Shown: positions 51,264-64,000 of the stretch, one piece after another | Numbering within the stretch: position 1 is the first letter of the stretch | Layout of the letters: each line of letters starts with the position of its first letter | Assembly (NCBI RefSeq): GCF_026914265.1 | Contig: NC_069135.1 | Coordinates: forward strand, 14,478,906 to 14,542,905 | Length of the DNA: 64,000 bases | Direction: 5' to 3' | Source: Mya arenaria | Taxonomy: Eukaryota > Mollusca > Bivalvia > Myida > Myidae | Made by a program: the position numbers and the translations under genes | Notes under the pieces: model-generated | Database searches by the model: none | What the model was told of the DNA's origin: nothing | The model's input: only the letters and a program-made list of their open reading frames with translations

Positions 51264-52828
51264 CTGAATATATTTTAATCAAAGTGTGTAATTGTGTATA
51301 TATCTATTTATAAACATTTAGATAATACACTAAACAAGAATGGAATGTTCGTTACAGTATATTGATCATCCAGCATTATTCGATTAAATTCAACAATAAT
51401 TTCTTAAAAAAAGGGACGTGCATAGATCTCTATCTGAATATAATAGCATTACAACCTCGTGGCCAAAAAGACATCTTACTATAGCATTGAACATAACATA
51501 CATGATCATATAAAACAACTAGGGGAGCCTTGGTGTCTATAATAAAGCATATTTCTAAGAAATAAATAGAACAATTCCATGGAAGTCTATTAGAACATAT
51601 ATGCGTTATTATGAACACTGTGGATCATTCGTGGTGTGGGGAATTTTGGGCTCCTCCCCCATTTTGTATTCTATTATCATTATTATCACGTCCGTCCGTG
51701 CGTGTGTGTGAGGGGTATCATTTTAGTATAACATAGTGCTTCCTGCATGGTGTATGCTCTTGTTTTGTTTTCTACCATATTGACTTGAACAGTTTACTTA
51801 GACACTTAATTTTATGAGACAGTTAATAGCGACCCAGTTAATAGTGTTTAGTATATTTGAGAGTCTGAGTGCCTAAAATGTCATTCAAGTCTAAGGACTT
51901 TATTTAGGTTTCGGTTGACGGTAGTTGAACAACCAAAATGGTCCGATTCTTTCGTTGTAATTCTTTAAATACTTATCCCACTTGGTAAAAATGAGATTGA
52001 CGCCTTCTTGAATACATTCCTTTTAAACTGTGATAGAGAAATGCGTGCATAACCTTACATGTTTACGCTAGATCGTTCTTTATAAAGGATGGGCCATACA
52101 CTGATCAAACCTTTACAAAACAGTGAATATCCTCTACCAAAAAGAATCTGCCTTTATATTTTGAGGCGCTAAAAGTTGGGTGGCACTCACGCATACATTA
52201 TTCTGTTAGTATAAGCTATATGTGTTCTTTATCTATAGAAGTCAATGCATATATCAGTAATGGTACATTCTTTACGGTGTCGTGAACATTGTCATGTATA
52301 CTTTTCAATTGTTTAATACAGATATGTCAACCCTAAATAAACCCATCGATTGGGTTTAATTAAAGTTTGTAAATTTCAAACTGCTTCAAACTAGTACCTT
52401 TCAAGTGAGATGAGGACGACACGTTTCATACGAAGTAAGGAATAATTAATTATTTCACGAATGTTACCTTTTATATTTACAACTAATACAAGTATTTAAA
52501 TACACACTAACAAATAAAACGTGTCAAAACTAGTGAGTTATACCTTATAACATATATACGCCTCAATAATTTACCTTATTATCTCTTTAAGTATGTCTCC
52601 CAATTAAAGCTTAATTCCTTATATTTTGTCTTAATCATATTTAACCCTATGTTTACATCTTTAACAGTCAGTCCTTCACATTGAATCAATCGGTAATTTG
52701 TCACACCTGTGGTATACGTCATATATTGGTTACCTGTGAAATGACAAAGGGGAATAACCAGCCATAATAGATCACAGCACACCCTGGAACACTGAGTATT
52801 ATTAGCATCACACGAGTTACGAACTTAC

Positions 52829-52914
52829 GTAGTTTCAGGAACTCGTCGAATGCATAGCAGAAATACTATTTGTGTTGACTTGACTGTTTTCACTTCCGAA
52901 AAAGTCAATGTTAT
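52829..52914 (-). promoter_or_regulatory. Candidate 5' exon and promoter of the unit 3 dispanin gene
   Basis: Same donor (52827-52828) and motif (52888-52897 reversed) as the other units. Confidence 0.4.
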
Positions 52915-53314
52915 GATAGAACAATTAACCGAAACTGTGACCTCACCCAACACCCGATAACAAGGAAGCATTGTTGAAACTTGTATTAATCTGTCCATAT
53001 GTTTGATATGATATTATAATAATCTGTAATTTACACTCCCTAATTGGACGTTTTTCTTCGTTTTTTTTTTCTCTTGTCGTATTAATCAAAGTTAAACTGT
53101 GGTTAAGTGATCAACGTGAACACCCTCTAAAACTCATCTAAAAACAGTTTCGATGTCAGAAGTATTTTGTTTAAAGCCAGAATTGTGCGAAATTTATACC
53201 AAATTTGGAGTACACATCATGTACATGTCAAAAATCAACCGCAACAAATCCTTGAATAATTATATTATTCATCTCAATTGCAAATATATAAAATTATATA
53301 TATATACATTTCAT

Positions 53315-53423
53315 ATGCATTTTATTTCATATTTGTTCATGTACGTTAGTGTCTTGGCCATATCGATATTTATGCAATGTGTAAATGGCCAAAGGCAAGA
53401 TGCCGATTTGCCAACAAAAACTT
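53315..53423 (+). other. Second candidate signal-peptide exon, unit 3
   Basis: Encodes the same peptide and phase-1 donor as unit 2. Confidence 0.32.
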
Positions 53424-55601
53424 GTAAGAATTTTTATGTGTTTAATGTCAATTTCAAGGTTTTTGCCGTTGCTATTTAAGTCAACGAATTTCTCAATCCC
53501 ATAAAATTCTTATTAATCACTATATTCAAGTTTTGTTCAATGTTTCAAGAGAAGTTCACGTTATTAAATAACAATTTAATGTGAAGTGATGTTTGATAGT
53601 ATGAGTTAAAGTATTTTATAACCCAAAACCTTTTCAAAGTGCCCCGCACCCTTAGTTTCCATAGCATCGTTTACTAGAATACAATATGGTCGTATATTCA
53701 CAATCTGTATCTTAAATGATCGACATAGATGACTTTTTGATCAACAACTATATTGATATTTAAAAATACAAACCCTGTTCATGAAGAACCACCCTTGCAT
53801 ATACCTCAAATACTTTTGTATAAAAATGAACCAAGAATCAAGGGTAAAAGGTCAAAGAAGAAAGGTCAATAACTTCAAAATACCTAAGACAGAGTTATGG
53901 TTCCTGTGCACTGTACTACTCCTCCATAATATATATGTATATATGTATTGTGTGTGTTGAACTGTGCACTGTACTATTCCTCCATAATATATATGTATAT
54001 ATGTGTGTGTTTAGTTCAATTTAATATCTCAGATGTATGGAGTTATGCGCTGAAATATTTATATACATAGAGAATGAAACTATGTGCAACAACTTTGTGA
54101 ATAAGAGATGGTCGACTATTGGTTATTGCATTAGGCACTTCTATTCTTTTCCAGCTACCAATCACCCAAGATTCCTGTCAACATATTGAAAGGTGATGGA
54201 GAAATGCTACCCCAAAACTTGTGTGACGGACATAAACACACATGCCTTTATTCTCAATAAATTCGTACTAATACAGCCTTTGGCAGGGGATAATTATATC
54301 AGCAAACAACCATCACTCATGTTTCGTATTTTTATTTTATAATATAACGTTTCACCATTACAAGGTTATGATATATAAAACGTTCACATGTCATCAAAGA
54401 CGAACAATAAAATTCACTCTTCATAAAGTCTTTCAAAAATAAATTACAACAAATTCATACTTAAAAAGTGTAATTAGCACAAAGCAATGCTGCCTCTTTC
54501 TGAGATCAGAATACAGACTTAATAAAGACTCAACAAAATATCCTTGTTATATTCCAACAAATACAATCAGTTGCAGATGATATGCTAAGTACTTGTATGT
54601 TGCTCCTTTGTTATGATAAGCTTGTCAAGGGCAATAACTCTACAATTGCTCCTTTGTTATGATAAGCTGATCAAGCTATTCCATGACTACCAAGCTTGCT
54701 CACTATTATTTATGTAGATTAGAGAAACATTGTTGCTTTTGTGTAATGGATAATACTTCTTGTTGTAGTTTTCATTTCAAACAATGCTTAAACCTAAGTG
54801 TAGAATGGGACTTCTGACATATCTCACACAAGAGTGCCGTCTGTGTATTATACTTATAAGTGCCTGTAATTGTACACTGTATGTGTGAAGAATTTACGTA
54901 TACAGGGTTATCATGGAAAAATGAATACAAGTGTACTTTGGTGAGTGATTGCATAATGTTCGAACTGAAAATTCAAGCAATATCATCCATGTAGCTTAAA
55001 AGCTGTTCGTCGATCTATCACATCCTTTGATGAGACATTTTATTCTTTATGTTATTCATTGCATGATGCTGCAAGTTATGATAAGTTTGTCAATAAATTG
55101 CCACCCGTGCAAAGACCATGGTTTACAAGTCTTTTTTTCAAATATAAATCTTTAACCTTGTAGGATTTTTCCTGATGTGTTGTTGCAGTTTGCCTAGCTT
55201 CATCTATTTTAACACGGTTTTATAATGTTTCCATGTGCAATAAGTGTTTTATGATAACTATGAAAAAATAAAGGATTATCCAGAATAGTTTGCTCTTTGT
55301 ATTTCTTTTCCATCTTGTTTACTACAGTATAACTTGCATGTAGTTTGCATTAAAATGACTTCCTAGAAATAAATATGGTATAAGTGTTTATATATGGTAT
55401 GGTACAAGAATTCATACCATTGTTATTGGAGGAATTGAATGGTTTTGATGACTGAGTGGCTATAAAAACATAACAAAGGGAAGCTTATTGTTTTTCATAC
55501 CATCCTTTTATGGACCTACTGGTTGCTTAAGCTGTCAATACTTGTATCAAATGCTATTATTTGAATACTTAGCTAGATGTACTAAATACACCTGCAGACT
55601 A

Positions 55602-55676
55602 ATGGTGGGGGAAGGAGTGAAAGTTCTGCACTTCACACTGGTGCTGGGGTTAGTTTGTGTACAAGCAGTGTTCAAG
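55602..55676 (+). other. Candidate signal-peptide first exon, unit 4
   Basis: Carries the same one-base loss as unit 2 and so ends in phase 0 (..LGLVCVQAVFK). TATAAAAA lies upstream near 55461. Confidence 0.28.
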
Positions 55677-57938
55677 GTAATAATGGTGCTTCCAGCTACA
55701 GAGGATTCAGATCATTAAGATATTGTAGAAACTACTTGCACCTAGGTTGATTTGACCTTGTTTTCAGGTCTTGACCACCTGTGTCAGATCTTTGATATAC
55801 CAAATTCAGTCGTCAACATATTAATTTGTCCAGTTAGAAGGCAACTTTTCTCAAGCTTTTCAATACACCTATTTCAGTTATGCAGCAGTCAGCCATTATT
55901 GATTTCAGTCAGGTGAAGCGGTAGATATATACTGTGGCTGACTTAGTTAGAAAGTTGTTCACATATTATTATGTAGACCACTCAAGAGGTTGAAGATTGT
56001 TGGCACGTACTTCTACGAAATAGATGGTTATGTGATACAGTGGCATACAAACCATTTGGTTTTTGTAAGTATGTACTAACAATATGTAACTTATACTTAA
56101 TATACCATTGAAATGCTTTAGAAATGTCTTCATTCATCACTTATAATGTGTATTTCTGTGCTCTTCTTATAGAAAAAAGTAAGTGACCTCTGAGATAGAT
56201 TTATTGATAAAAATAAACTTCCATTAAAAGTACAAAACAACTCGCCTATAATATACTAGTATGTATTGTTGGACTATAGAACTTAACAAAATAGTGATAT
56301 TTGTAAACATTTGACTCAGCTGGTATTAAATAGTTTGAATCAAAGATAGAAGCACTAACAAGATAAGTAGCCTTGTTTGTACTGATGCTATCGATATATT
56401 TATTTGAAAATGACCCAAATTTTGAAATATGAACCACACAGAATTATATAACAAACAATGGACTTGAAATTTAAAGCACTACTTACAATAACCCGATACC
56501 CTAGCACACAGTCAGGTCATGATTGAGCTGTATAATAAGTATGTATAATAATAAATAAGACATGCATTTTGTGTACTAAATAATAGATAAATAGCTTAAA
56601 CACATCAGTATAGTTTCCATGGTTATAACAAATACAACAATATTATGCCTAGAAATTGCATTGTACAGCCCTCTCAATATTTCTTGCTGTATAGTATGTA
56701 CATTTGTCCAGCTTTAACTTACTAACAAATCAAGCAGGTACACCTAGAACATAGTTAAACAACACCCTTATTGATTAAAATTAGTGTTAGTTGAGCAAAA
56801 TCTTATTCTTTGACATTAAAATAAATTTTGAGTACATTATTACCCCCCCCCTCCCCCCACCCCCTACACCTTACAGTTGAAAGCAATAAAAAAGTATAAA
56901 AATCAAATAATGAAATACAATCTTAATATCAATAAAAGTGAATTTGATCACAATTCATATGTTTAACATAATATTGTATCTGGAAACTGAAAACTAGTTA
57001 TATAAATACAATACAAATAAAATGAACATGCTTTTTTATAAGTTAGGAAAGTATTTTGGGCTTCAGATACAATTAATATACAGTGTTTGCATTACATTAA
57101 AATTGTAAGGCACTTCATTCACATTCAAAACAAGAACAATCCCTGATGTCATGAAATCAAAGCACCTTTCCTAGTTGTGTAGGACTATTTAAAATTACTG
57201 ATATGGACAGCCTAACAAGGGTTGAGGGTAAAAAAGGTTCTAACTGACATTAAATATAGAAGCAGTTAGAACCTTTTCGCTCTCACACCTTAAATTTGAC
57301 TATCTAATAAGATCATACATACTAAATCTTAAACACAAAACCAGACTTATTTCATGCACACATATTCAGAAAAGCTCAATTATCATGGCTATATGTAAAC
57401 ATACCATGAATGCATTTGATCATATTCTTTAGTAAAACTTTCAAACAAAGTATTTGAGAACAAAGGTAAGAATAGCATACATTGTAGATCAAAGGATGAC
57501 CAGACAGCTTATAAGTTGACATAATTGTTACTGTACATGTATACCTAACAGGCGACATAAGCAGACACCCTACATATAAACCAGTAATTAATTTCCTCAA
57601 ACTACAATGTATGGTATCATTTGTCATCAGACAAATGTCTTAAGTCCAGAAGAGAATTGTATGTCTTCACGTTAATTCAATTAAGCAGATAAAAGGCACA
57701 TCATAACATCCCGATGGGTTGCCGACAGCCCCTGGATAACCGGACGCTCTATTAATTTAACATTTGTTTCACCATTCCCAAAACATATCAACTCGCACAC
57801 TATACACATGTGCGCAACAGTTTAGCTGCTCCTAGGTTTTGAATTTTAATTCAAATTATGTGAATTCTGTGAATACGTGTAGCAAAAACTCGCACCTTGT
57901 TTTGTCAATTACAAATAATCTTTGCCATGTGTTAGGGG

Positions 57939-58776
57939 CTACGCCCCAGGACGTAGCGGTGATAACGTGAAGAAGAGCGTCAACACCAGGACGTATGTAA
58001 TTATTCCCGTGATGACGCCAAGTATAACAAATATCTTGGCCTTCTTCGCGTGACGTCGACACTCGACCTCGTCTCCCAATTGCCATGCGTTGTTGGCTTT
58101 CACTAGAAATACACAATCTGGGGTTGAACCGTCTTATCAACATACGTTTGAACTGCTAGGCGACAATAAAAGTCACCATTGAATAGGGTACAAAATATGT
58201 GCACAGTAGGAGGCAAAACAAACTAGATATGAAGATAAGATAAAAACAACATATAATTAGGCATTTGAATGAACGGATAATGACATGGTTTTTAGAAATA
58301 TGCTATCAGTTATCGGTGTTCTCTATAATACACGAGTCAACACACCACTATTTCTTATGTTGCAACGACATTGTGTTGACTTTAATCATGTAGTCCGGAG
58401 TAGTTTCGATATTTGAACTAATGGTGTACTCACATCCGAAGTGCCATCCCGCGAGACCCCATAGAAAGTTGCAGAAGAGTATCACAAAACACGAGGTGAC
58501 CACAAAGTCTTTGGGCTTGTCCTCTGGGTTTGGCTTCTGCACGATAACCTGGGTGAGCCCGCTCTCCGTGGTCGAGTAACGCACACCGGGCTCCCCCGCG
58601 TTACCCGTGCTGATAACGGTGGACTGAGAGCCCTGGGCGCCCGATGAGACGCCAGGCGCTTGCTTCTTGGTGATGCCCACATGCACCTCGGTGTGGTCGA
58701 TGGTGGCGGCGCTGTTCCGCTTCTCCTCCCCGCCGTTGGCCAGCGCATCAGCCACTTCAGGCGTGTCATCCATCAT
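57939..58776 (-). CDS. Dispanin/IFITM-like (CD225) membrane protein, unit 4
   Basis: Exons 58434-58776 and 57939-58102, intact and phase-matched, 168 residues. Over the coding exons it reads like unit 3 (Ala13, Glu17, Gln39, Phe158-Phe159), although the left third of its unit is closer to unit 2. This mosaic pattern suggests conversion between copies. Confidence 0.83.
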
Positions 58777-60341
58777 CTGAATATATTTTAATCAAAGTGT
58801 GTAATTGTGTGTATATCTATTTATAAACATTTAGATAATACACTAAACAAGAATGGAATGTTCGTTACAGTATATTGATCATCCAGCATTATTCGATTAA
58901 ATTCAACAATAATTTCTTAAAAAAGGGACGTGCATAGATCTCTTTCTGAATATAATAGCATTACAACCTCGTGGCCAAAAAGACATCTTACTATAGCATT
59001 GAACATAACATACATGATCATATAAAACAACTAGGGGAGCCTTGGTGTCTATAATAAAGCATATTTCTAACAAATAAATAGAACAATTCCATGGAAGTCT
59101 ATTAGAACATATATGCGTTATTATGAATACTGTGGATCATTCGTGGTGTGGGGAATTTTGGGCTCCTCCCCCATTTTGTATTCTATTATCATTATTATCA
59201 CGTCCGTCCGTGCGTGTGTGTGAGGGGTATCATTTTAGTATAACATAGTGCTTCCTGCATGGTGTATGCTCTTGTTTTGTTTTCTACCATATTGACTTGA
59301 ACAGTTTACTTAGACACTTAATTTTATGAGACAGTTAATAGCGACCCAGTTTATAGTGTTTAGTATATTTGAGAGTCTGAGTGCCTAAATTGTCATTCAA
59401 GTCTAAGGACTTTATTTATGTTTCGGCTGGCGGTAGTTGAACAACCAAAATGGTCCGATTTTTTCGTTGTAATTCTTTAAATACTTATCCCACTTGGTAA
59501 AAATGAGATTGACGCCTTCTTGAATACATTCCTTTCAAACTGTGATAGAGAAATGCGTGCATAACCTTACATGTTTACGCTAGATCGTTCTTTATAAAGG
59601 ATGGGCCATACACTGATCAAACCTTTACAAAACAGTGAATATCCTCTACCAAAAAGAATCTGCCTTTATATTTTGAGGCGCTAAAAGTTGGGTGGCACTC
59701 ACGCATACATTATTCTGTTAGTATAAGCTATATGTGTTACTTTATCTATAGAAGTCATTGCATATATCAGTAATGGTACATTCTTTACGGTGTCGTGAAC
59801 ATTGTCATGTATACTTTTCAATTGTTTAATACAGATATGTCAACCCTAAATAAACCCATCGATTGGGTTTAATTAAAGTTTGTAAATTTCAAACTGCTTC
59901 AAACTAGTTCCTTTCAAGTGAGATGAGGACGACACGTTTCATACGAAGTAAGGAATAATTAATTATTTCACGAATGTTACCTTTTATATTTACAACTAAT
60001 ACAAGTATTTAAATACACACTAACAAATAAAACGTGTCAAAACTAGTGAGTTATACCTTACAACATATATACGCCTCAATAATTTACCTTATTATCTCTT
60101 TAAGTATGTCTCCCAATTAAAGCTTAATTCCTTATATTTTGTCTTAATCATATTTAACCCTATGTTTACATCTTTAACAGTCAGTCCTTCACATTGAATC
60201 AATCGGTAATTTGTCACACCTGTGGTATACGTCATATATTGGTTACCTGTGAAATGACAAAGGGGAATAACCAGGCATAATAGATCACTGCACACCCTGG
60301 AAAACTGAGTATTATTAGCATCACACGAGTTACGAACTTAC

Positions 60342-60427
60342 GTAGTTTCAGGAACTCGTCGAATGCATAGCAGAAATACTATTTGTGTTGACTTGACTGT
60401 TTTCACTTCCGAAAAAGTCAATGTTAT
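60342..60427 (-). promoter_or_regulatory. Candidate 5' exon and promoter of the unit 4 dispanin gene
   Basis: Same donor (60340-60341) and motif (60411-60420 reversed) as the other units. Confidence 0.4.
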
Positions 60428-60828
60428 GATAAAACAATTAACCGAAACTGTGACCTCACCCAACACCCGATAACAAGGAAGCATTGTTGAAACTTGTATT
60501 AATCTGTCCATATGTTTGATATGATATTATAATACTATAATAATCTGTAATTTACACTCCCTAATTGGACGTTTTTCTTCGGGTTTTTTTCTCATGTCGT
60601 ATTAATCAAAGTTAAACTGTGGTCAACGTGAACACCCTCTAAAACTCATCTAAAAACAGTTTCAATGTCAGAAGTATTTCGTTTAAAGCCAGAATTGTGC
60701 GAAATTTATACCAAATTTGGAGTACACATCATGTACACGTCAAAAATCAACCGCAACAAATCCTTGAATAATTATAATATTCATCTCAATTGCAAATATA
60801 TAAAATTATATATATATATACATTTCAT

Positions 60829-60937
60829 ATGCATTTAATTTCATATTTGTTCATGTACGTTAGTGTCTTGGCCATATCGATATTTATGCAATGTGTAAAT
60901 GGCCAAAGGCAAGATGCCGATTTGCCAATAAAAACTT
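60829..60937 (+). other. Second candidate signal-peptide exon, unit 4
   Basis: Reads MHLISYLFMYVSVLAISIFM and then QCVNGQRQDADLPIKT with the same donor and phase; two substitutions relative to unit 2. Confidence 0.32.
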
Positions 60938-61419
60938 GTAAGAATTTTTATGTGTTTAATGTCAATTTCAAGGTTTTTGCCGTTGCTATTTGAGTCAACG
61001 AATTTCTCAATCGCATAAAATTCTTATTAATCACTTTATTCAAGTTTTGTTTAATGTTTTAAGAGAAGTTCACGTTATTAAATAACAATTTAATGTGAAG
61101 TGATGTTTCATAGTATGAGTTAAAGTATTTTATAACCCAAAACCTTTTCAAAGTGCCCCGCACCCTTAGTTTCCATAGCATCGTTTACTAGAATACAATA
61201 TGGTCGTATATTCACAATCTGTATCTTAAATGATCGACATAGATGACTTTTTAATATCAACAACTCTATTGGTATTTAAAAATACAAACCCTGTTCATGA
61301 AGAACCACCCTTGCATATACCTCAAATACTTTTGTATAAAAATGAACCAAGAATCAAGGGTAAAAGGTCAAAGAAGAAAGGTCAATAACTTCAAAATACC
61401 TAAGACAGAGTTATGGTTC

Positions 61420-61677
61420 CTGTGCACTGTACTACTCCTCCATAATATATATGTATATATGTGTGTGTTGAACTGTGCACTGTACTACTCCTCCATAATA
61501 TATATGTATATATGTGTGTGTTGAACTGTGCACTGTACTACTCCTCCATAATATATATGTATATATGTGTGTGTTATTGTGCACTGTACTACTCCTCCAT
61601 AATATATATGTATATATGTGTGTGTTGAACTGGGCACTGTACTACTCCTCCATAATATATATATGTATATATGTGTT
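61420..61677. repeat. 53-bp VNTR, 5 units (unit 4)
   Basis: Same unit as in the other duplications but expanded to five copies, with small changes (ttattgtgcac in the fourth, tgggcac in the fifth). Confidence 0.85.
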
Positions 61678-62235
61678 TAGTTCAATTTAATATCTCAAAG
61701 ATGTATAGAGAATGAAACTATGTGCAACAACTTTGTGAATAAGAGATGGTCGACTATTGGTTATTGCATTAGGCACTTCTCTTCTTTTCCAGCTACCAAT
61801 CACCCAAGATTCCTGTCAACATATTGAAAGGTGATGGAGAAATGCTACCCCCAAACTTGTGTGACCGACATAAACACACATGCCTTTATTTTCAAAATTA
61901 AATTCGTACTAATACAGCCTTTGGCAGGGGATAATTATATCAGCATACAACCATCACTCATGTTTCGTATTTTTATTTTATAATATAACGTTTCACCATT
62001 ACAAGGTTATGATATATAAAACGTTCACATGTCATCAAAGACGAACAATAAAATTCACTCTTCATAAAATCTTTCAAAAATAAATTACAACAAATTCATA
62101 CTTAAAAAGTGTAATTAGCACAAAGCAATGCTGCCTCTTTCTGAGATCAGAATACAGACTTAATAAAGACTCAAAATATCTTTGTTATATTCCAACAAAT
62201 ACAATCAGTTGCAGATGATATGCTAAGTACTTGTA

Positions 62236-62990
62236 TGCATCATACTTTCTTTACCTTCTTTTAAGAGAAGTAATTTCAGTAAAAGCATTGCACTACAACA
62301 ATGAATAACAATGCTTGCAACAATTATGCTTGTCAATGTACAGTTATATATAATAAACATCATACAGGAATCATGATTTTTAGCGGATAGGATAATACTA
62401 TTGACTTTTACTATTATAATTAGCAAGTATTGCAAAAAGGTGAGGAGGAATAACCCAATACAGTCTTACTTATTCTTTTTTAAAAACATCAATAAATAAA
62501 ACAAAGTTTACCTTATATGTTTCCCCAATATTTTGTTTATACAGAAGATACAGTCAATAACAAAAAGAATGAGCACTTTTAATAATTATTTACCCAGAAA
62601 TAGTACATTTGTGACAACAATTGATACTACATTCCAACCCATATGTTTCTTAATGGACATTAAACATGAACACTTATGGCTCCTGCATTTGTCTATTACA
62701 ATCATTTTCATAAAAATGAACGAACATGCAAGTTATATGGGAAGACAAATATAAAGTGACAAAACATCAAAAGGAACAGTACAAATACATAATGAATGCC
62801 CTTAAAATATATTATTTCCCAACAAAACACACTTTCCATTACTTATCTACTGTTTTCAAGGGACTGAAATAATGAACTTATCTTCAAAATGGACACATTT
62901 GAATTTGTGACGCTAACAATTTACAACACATCAATTCTGATGTTTGCTCTAACAATTTCAAACGAGACTACTACAAACAGTTTATTCTAA
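62236..62990. other. Unique flank to the right of the duplication array
   Basis: Not present in units 1-3, where 'acttgtatg' joins straight to the 46-bp repeat instead. A 73-codon frame at 62533-62754 has no recognised similarity. No other structure seen. Confidence 0.5.
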
Positions 62991-64000
62991 TGCTCCTATG
63001 TTATTGTAAGCTGATCAAGGGCAATAACTCTAAAATTGCTCCTTCGTAATGCTTAGCTGATCAAGGGCAATAGCTCTACAATTGCTCCTTCGTAATGCTT
63101 AGCTGATCAAGGGCAATAACTCTACAATTGCTCCTTCGTAATGCTTAGCTGATCAAGGGCAATAGCTCTACAATTGCTCATATGTTTTTGTAAGCTGATC
63201 AAGGGTCATAACTCTACAATTGCTAAAATGTTACCATAAGTTAATCAAGGGCAATAACTGTACAATTGCTCATATGTTATGATAAGCTGATCAAGGGTCA
63301 CAACTCTACTATTGCTTGTTCGTTATGATAAGCTGGTCAAGGGCAATAACTCTACAATTGCTTATATGTTATGATAAGCTGATCAAGGGCCATAACTCTA
63401 CCATCACTCATATGTTATGATAAGCTGATCAAGGGCCACAACTCTACAATTGCTCATATGTTATGATAAGCTGATCAAGGGGAATAACTCTACAATTGCT
63501 CCTTTGTTATGATAAGCTGGTCAAGGGCAATAACTCTACAATTGCTCATATGTAATGATAAGCTGATCAAGGGTCACAACTCTAAAATTGCTCCTTCATT
63601 ATGATAAGCTTGTCAAGGGCAATAACTCTACAATTGCTCCTTCATTATGATGAGCTGGTCAATGGCAATAACTCTACATTTGCTCAAATGTTATGATAAC
63701 CTAGTCAAGGGTCTTAACTCTACAATTGCTCATATGTTATGAAAAGTTGGTCAAGGGTCAAAACTCTACAATTGCTCCTTGGTTATGATAAGCTGGTCAA
63801 GGGCAATAACTCTACAATTGCTCCTTTGTTATGATAAGCTGATCAAGGGCAATAACTCTACAATTGCTCCTTCGTTATGATGAGCTGGTCAAGGGCAATA
63901 ACTCTACAATTGCTCAAATGTTATGATAAGCTAGTTAAGGGTCATAACTCTACAATTGCTCCTTTGTTATGATAAGCTGATCAAGGGCAATAACTCTACA
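62991..64000. repeat. 46-bp minisatellite array, running off the window end
   Basis: About 22 copies of the 46-bp unit with core 'gctgatcaagggcaataact' plus 'ctacaattgctcc'. Variation is concentrated at 'ggcaata/gtcata/gccaca' and at 'cctttgtt/catatgtt/ccttcgtt'. There is no unique spacer between units, so it is a tandem array. Confidence 0.93.

Larger units (their letters stand above)
47147..54675. repeat. Tandem unit 3 of a four-copy segmental duplication
   Basis: Begins at a position equivalent to 31098 of unit 1, so it lacks the SINE-bearing head. It ends at the same fusion sequence as unit 2 (54675/54676). From about 48 to 51.5 kb it is almost identical to unit 1 but keeps the 68 bp that unit 1 has lost. 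Confidence 0.9.
54676..62235. repeat. Tandem unit 4 of a four-copy segmental duplication
   Basis: Starts at the same fusion point as unit 3. Its 53-bp VNTR is expanded to five units. It ends at 62235, where sequence after 'gctaagtacttgtatg' departs from the other units into unique DNA and then the 46-bp minisatellite. Confidence 0.9.

Noticed and set aside
62991-64000. Regular short repeats resembling a CRISPR array
   Set aside because: The units are contiguous, without unique spacers, in a eukaryotic context; this is a minisatellite.

Overview
This is a eukaryotic, AT-rich, intron-bearing, repeat-dense window. The immunoglobulin-domain adhesion gene, the dispanin cluster, the tRNA-derived SINEs and the many short inverted-repeat elements suggest a lophotrochozoan, most likely a bivalve mollusc. 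That assignment is inference; no species marker is visible. All exon calls below come from reading splice sites and phases by eye.

Left end (56-5890, minus strand): the first six coding exons of an L1CAM-family (neuroglian-like) cell adhesion gene, with signal peptide, Ig1, Ig2 and the start of Ig3. The gene runs off the left edge. Its introns hold a TTAA-flanked MITE, a 27-bp minisatellite and a repeat carrying nuclear-receptor-like half-sites. A YY1-type motif marks a likely 5' exon near 5855.

Middle left (6000-14650): repeat-rich intergenic DNA. It holds a 34-bp satellite-like repeat with a long TA tract, a 5'-truncated and frameshifted CR1/L2-group LINE inserted in it (7859-11235), two TA-flanked inverted-repeat elements and a SINE relic.

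Centre (14804-27856, plus strand): a five-exon gene for a single-pass membrane protein of about 600 residues. It has no signal peptide, a short Thr-rich outer segment, a Cys-rich membrane exit, a long cytosolic tail with many tyrosine motifs, and a C-terminal PDZ-ligand-like VTDV. The layout recalls vertebrate transmembrane adaptors such as PAG/Cbp. It has two alternative phase-matched first exons, and an array of about 16 copies of its own exon-3 splice acceptor lies just upstream of that exon.

Right half (30359-62235): four tandem units of 7.5-8.9 kb. Each carries, on the minus strand, a two-coding-exon dispanin/IFITM-like (CD225) gene. Three are intact and the first is broken by a 68-bp deletion in exon 1. 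Each unit also carries two plus-strand exons that look like signal-peptide first exons, a VNTR and a conserved hairpin. Shared junctions and mosaic differences point to recent unequal exchange and conversion. The window ends in a 46-bp minisatellite (62991-64000), pieces of which lie at the junctions between units.
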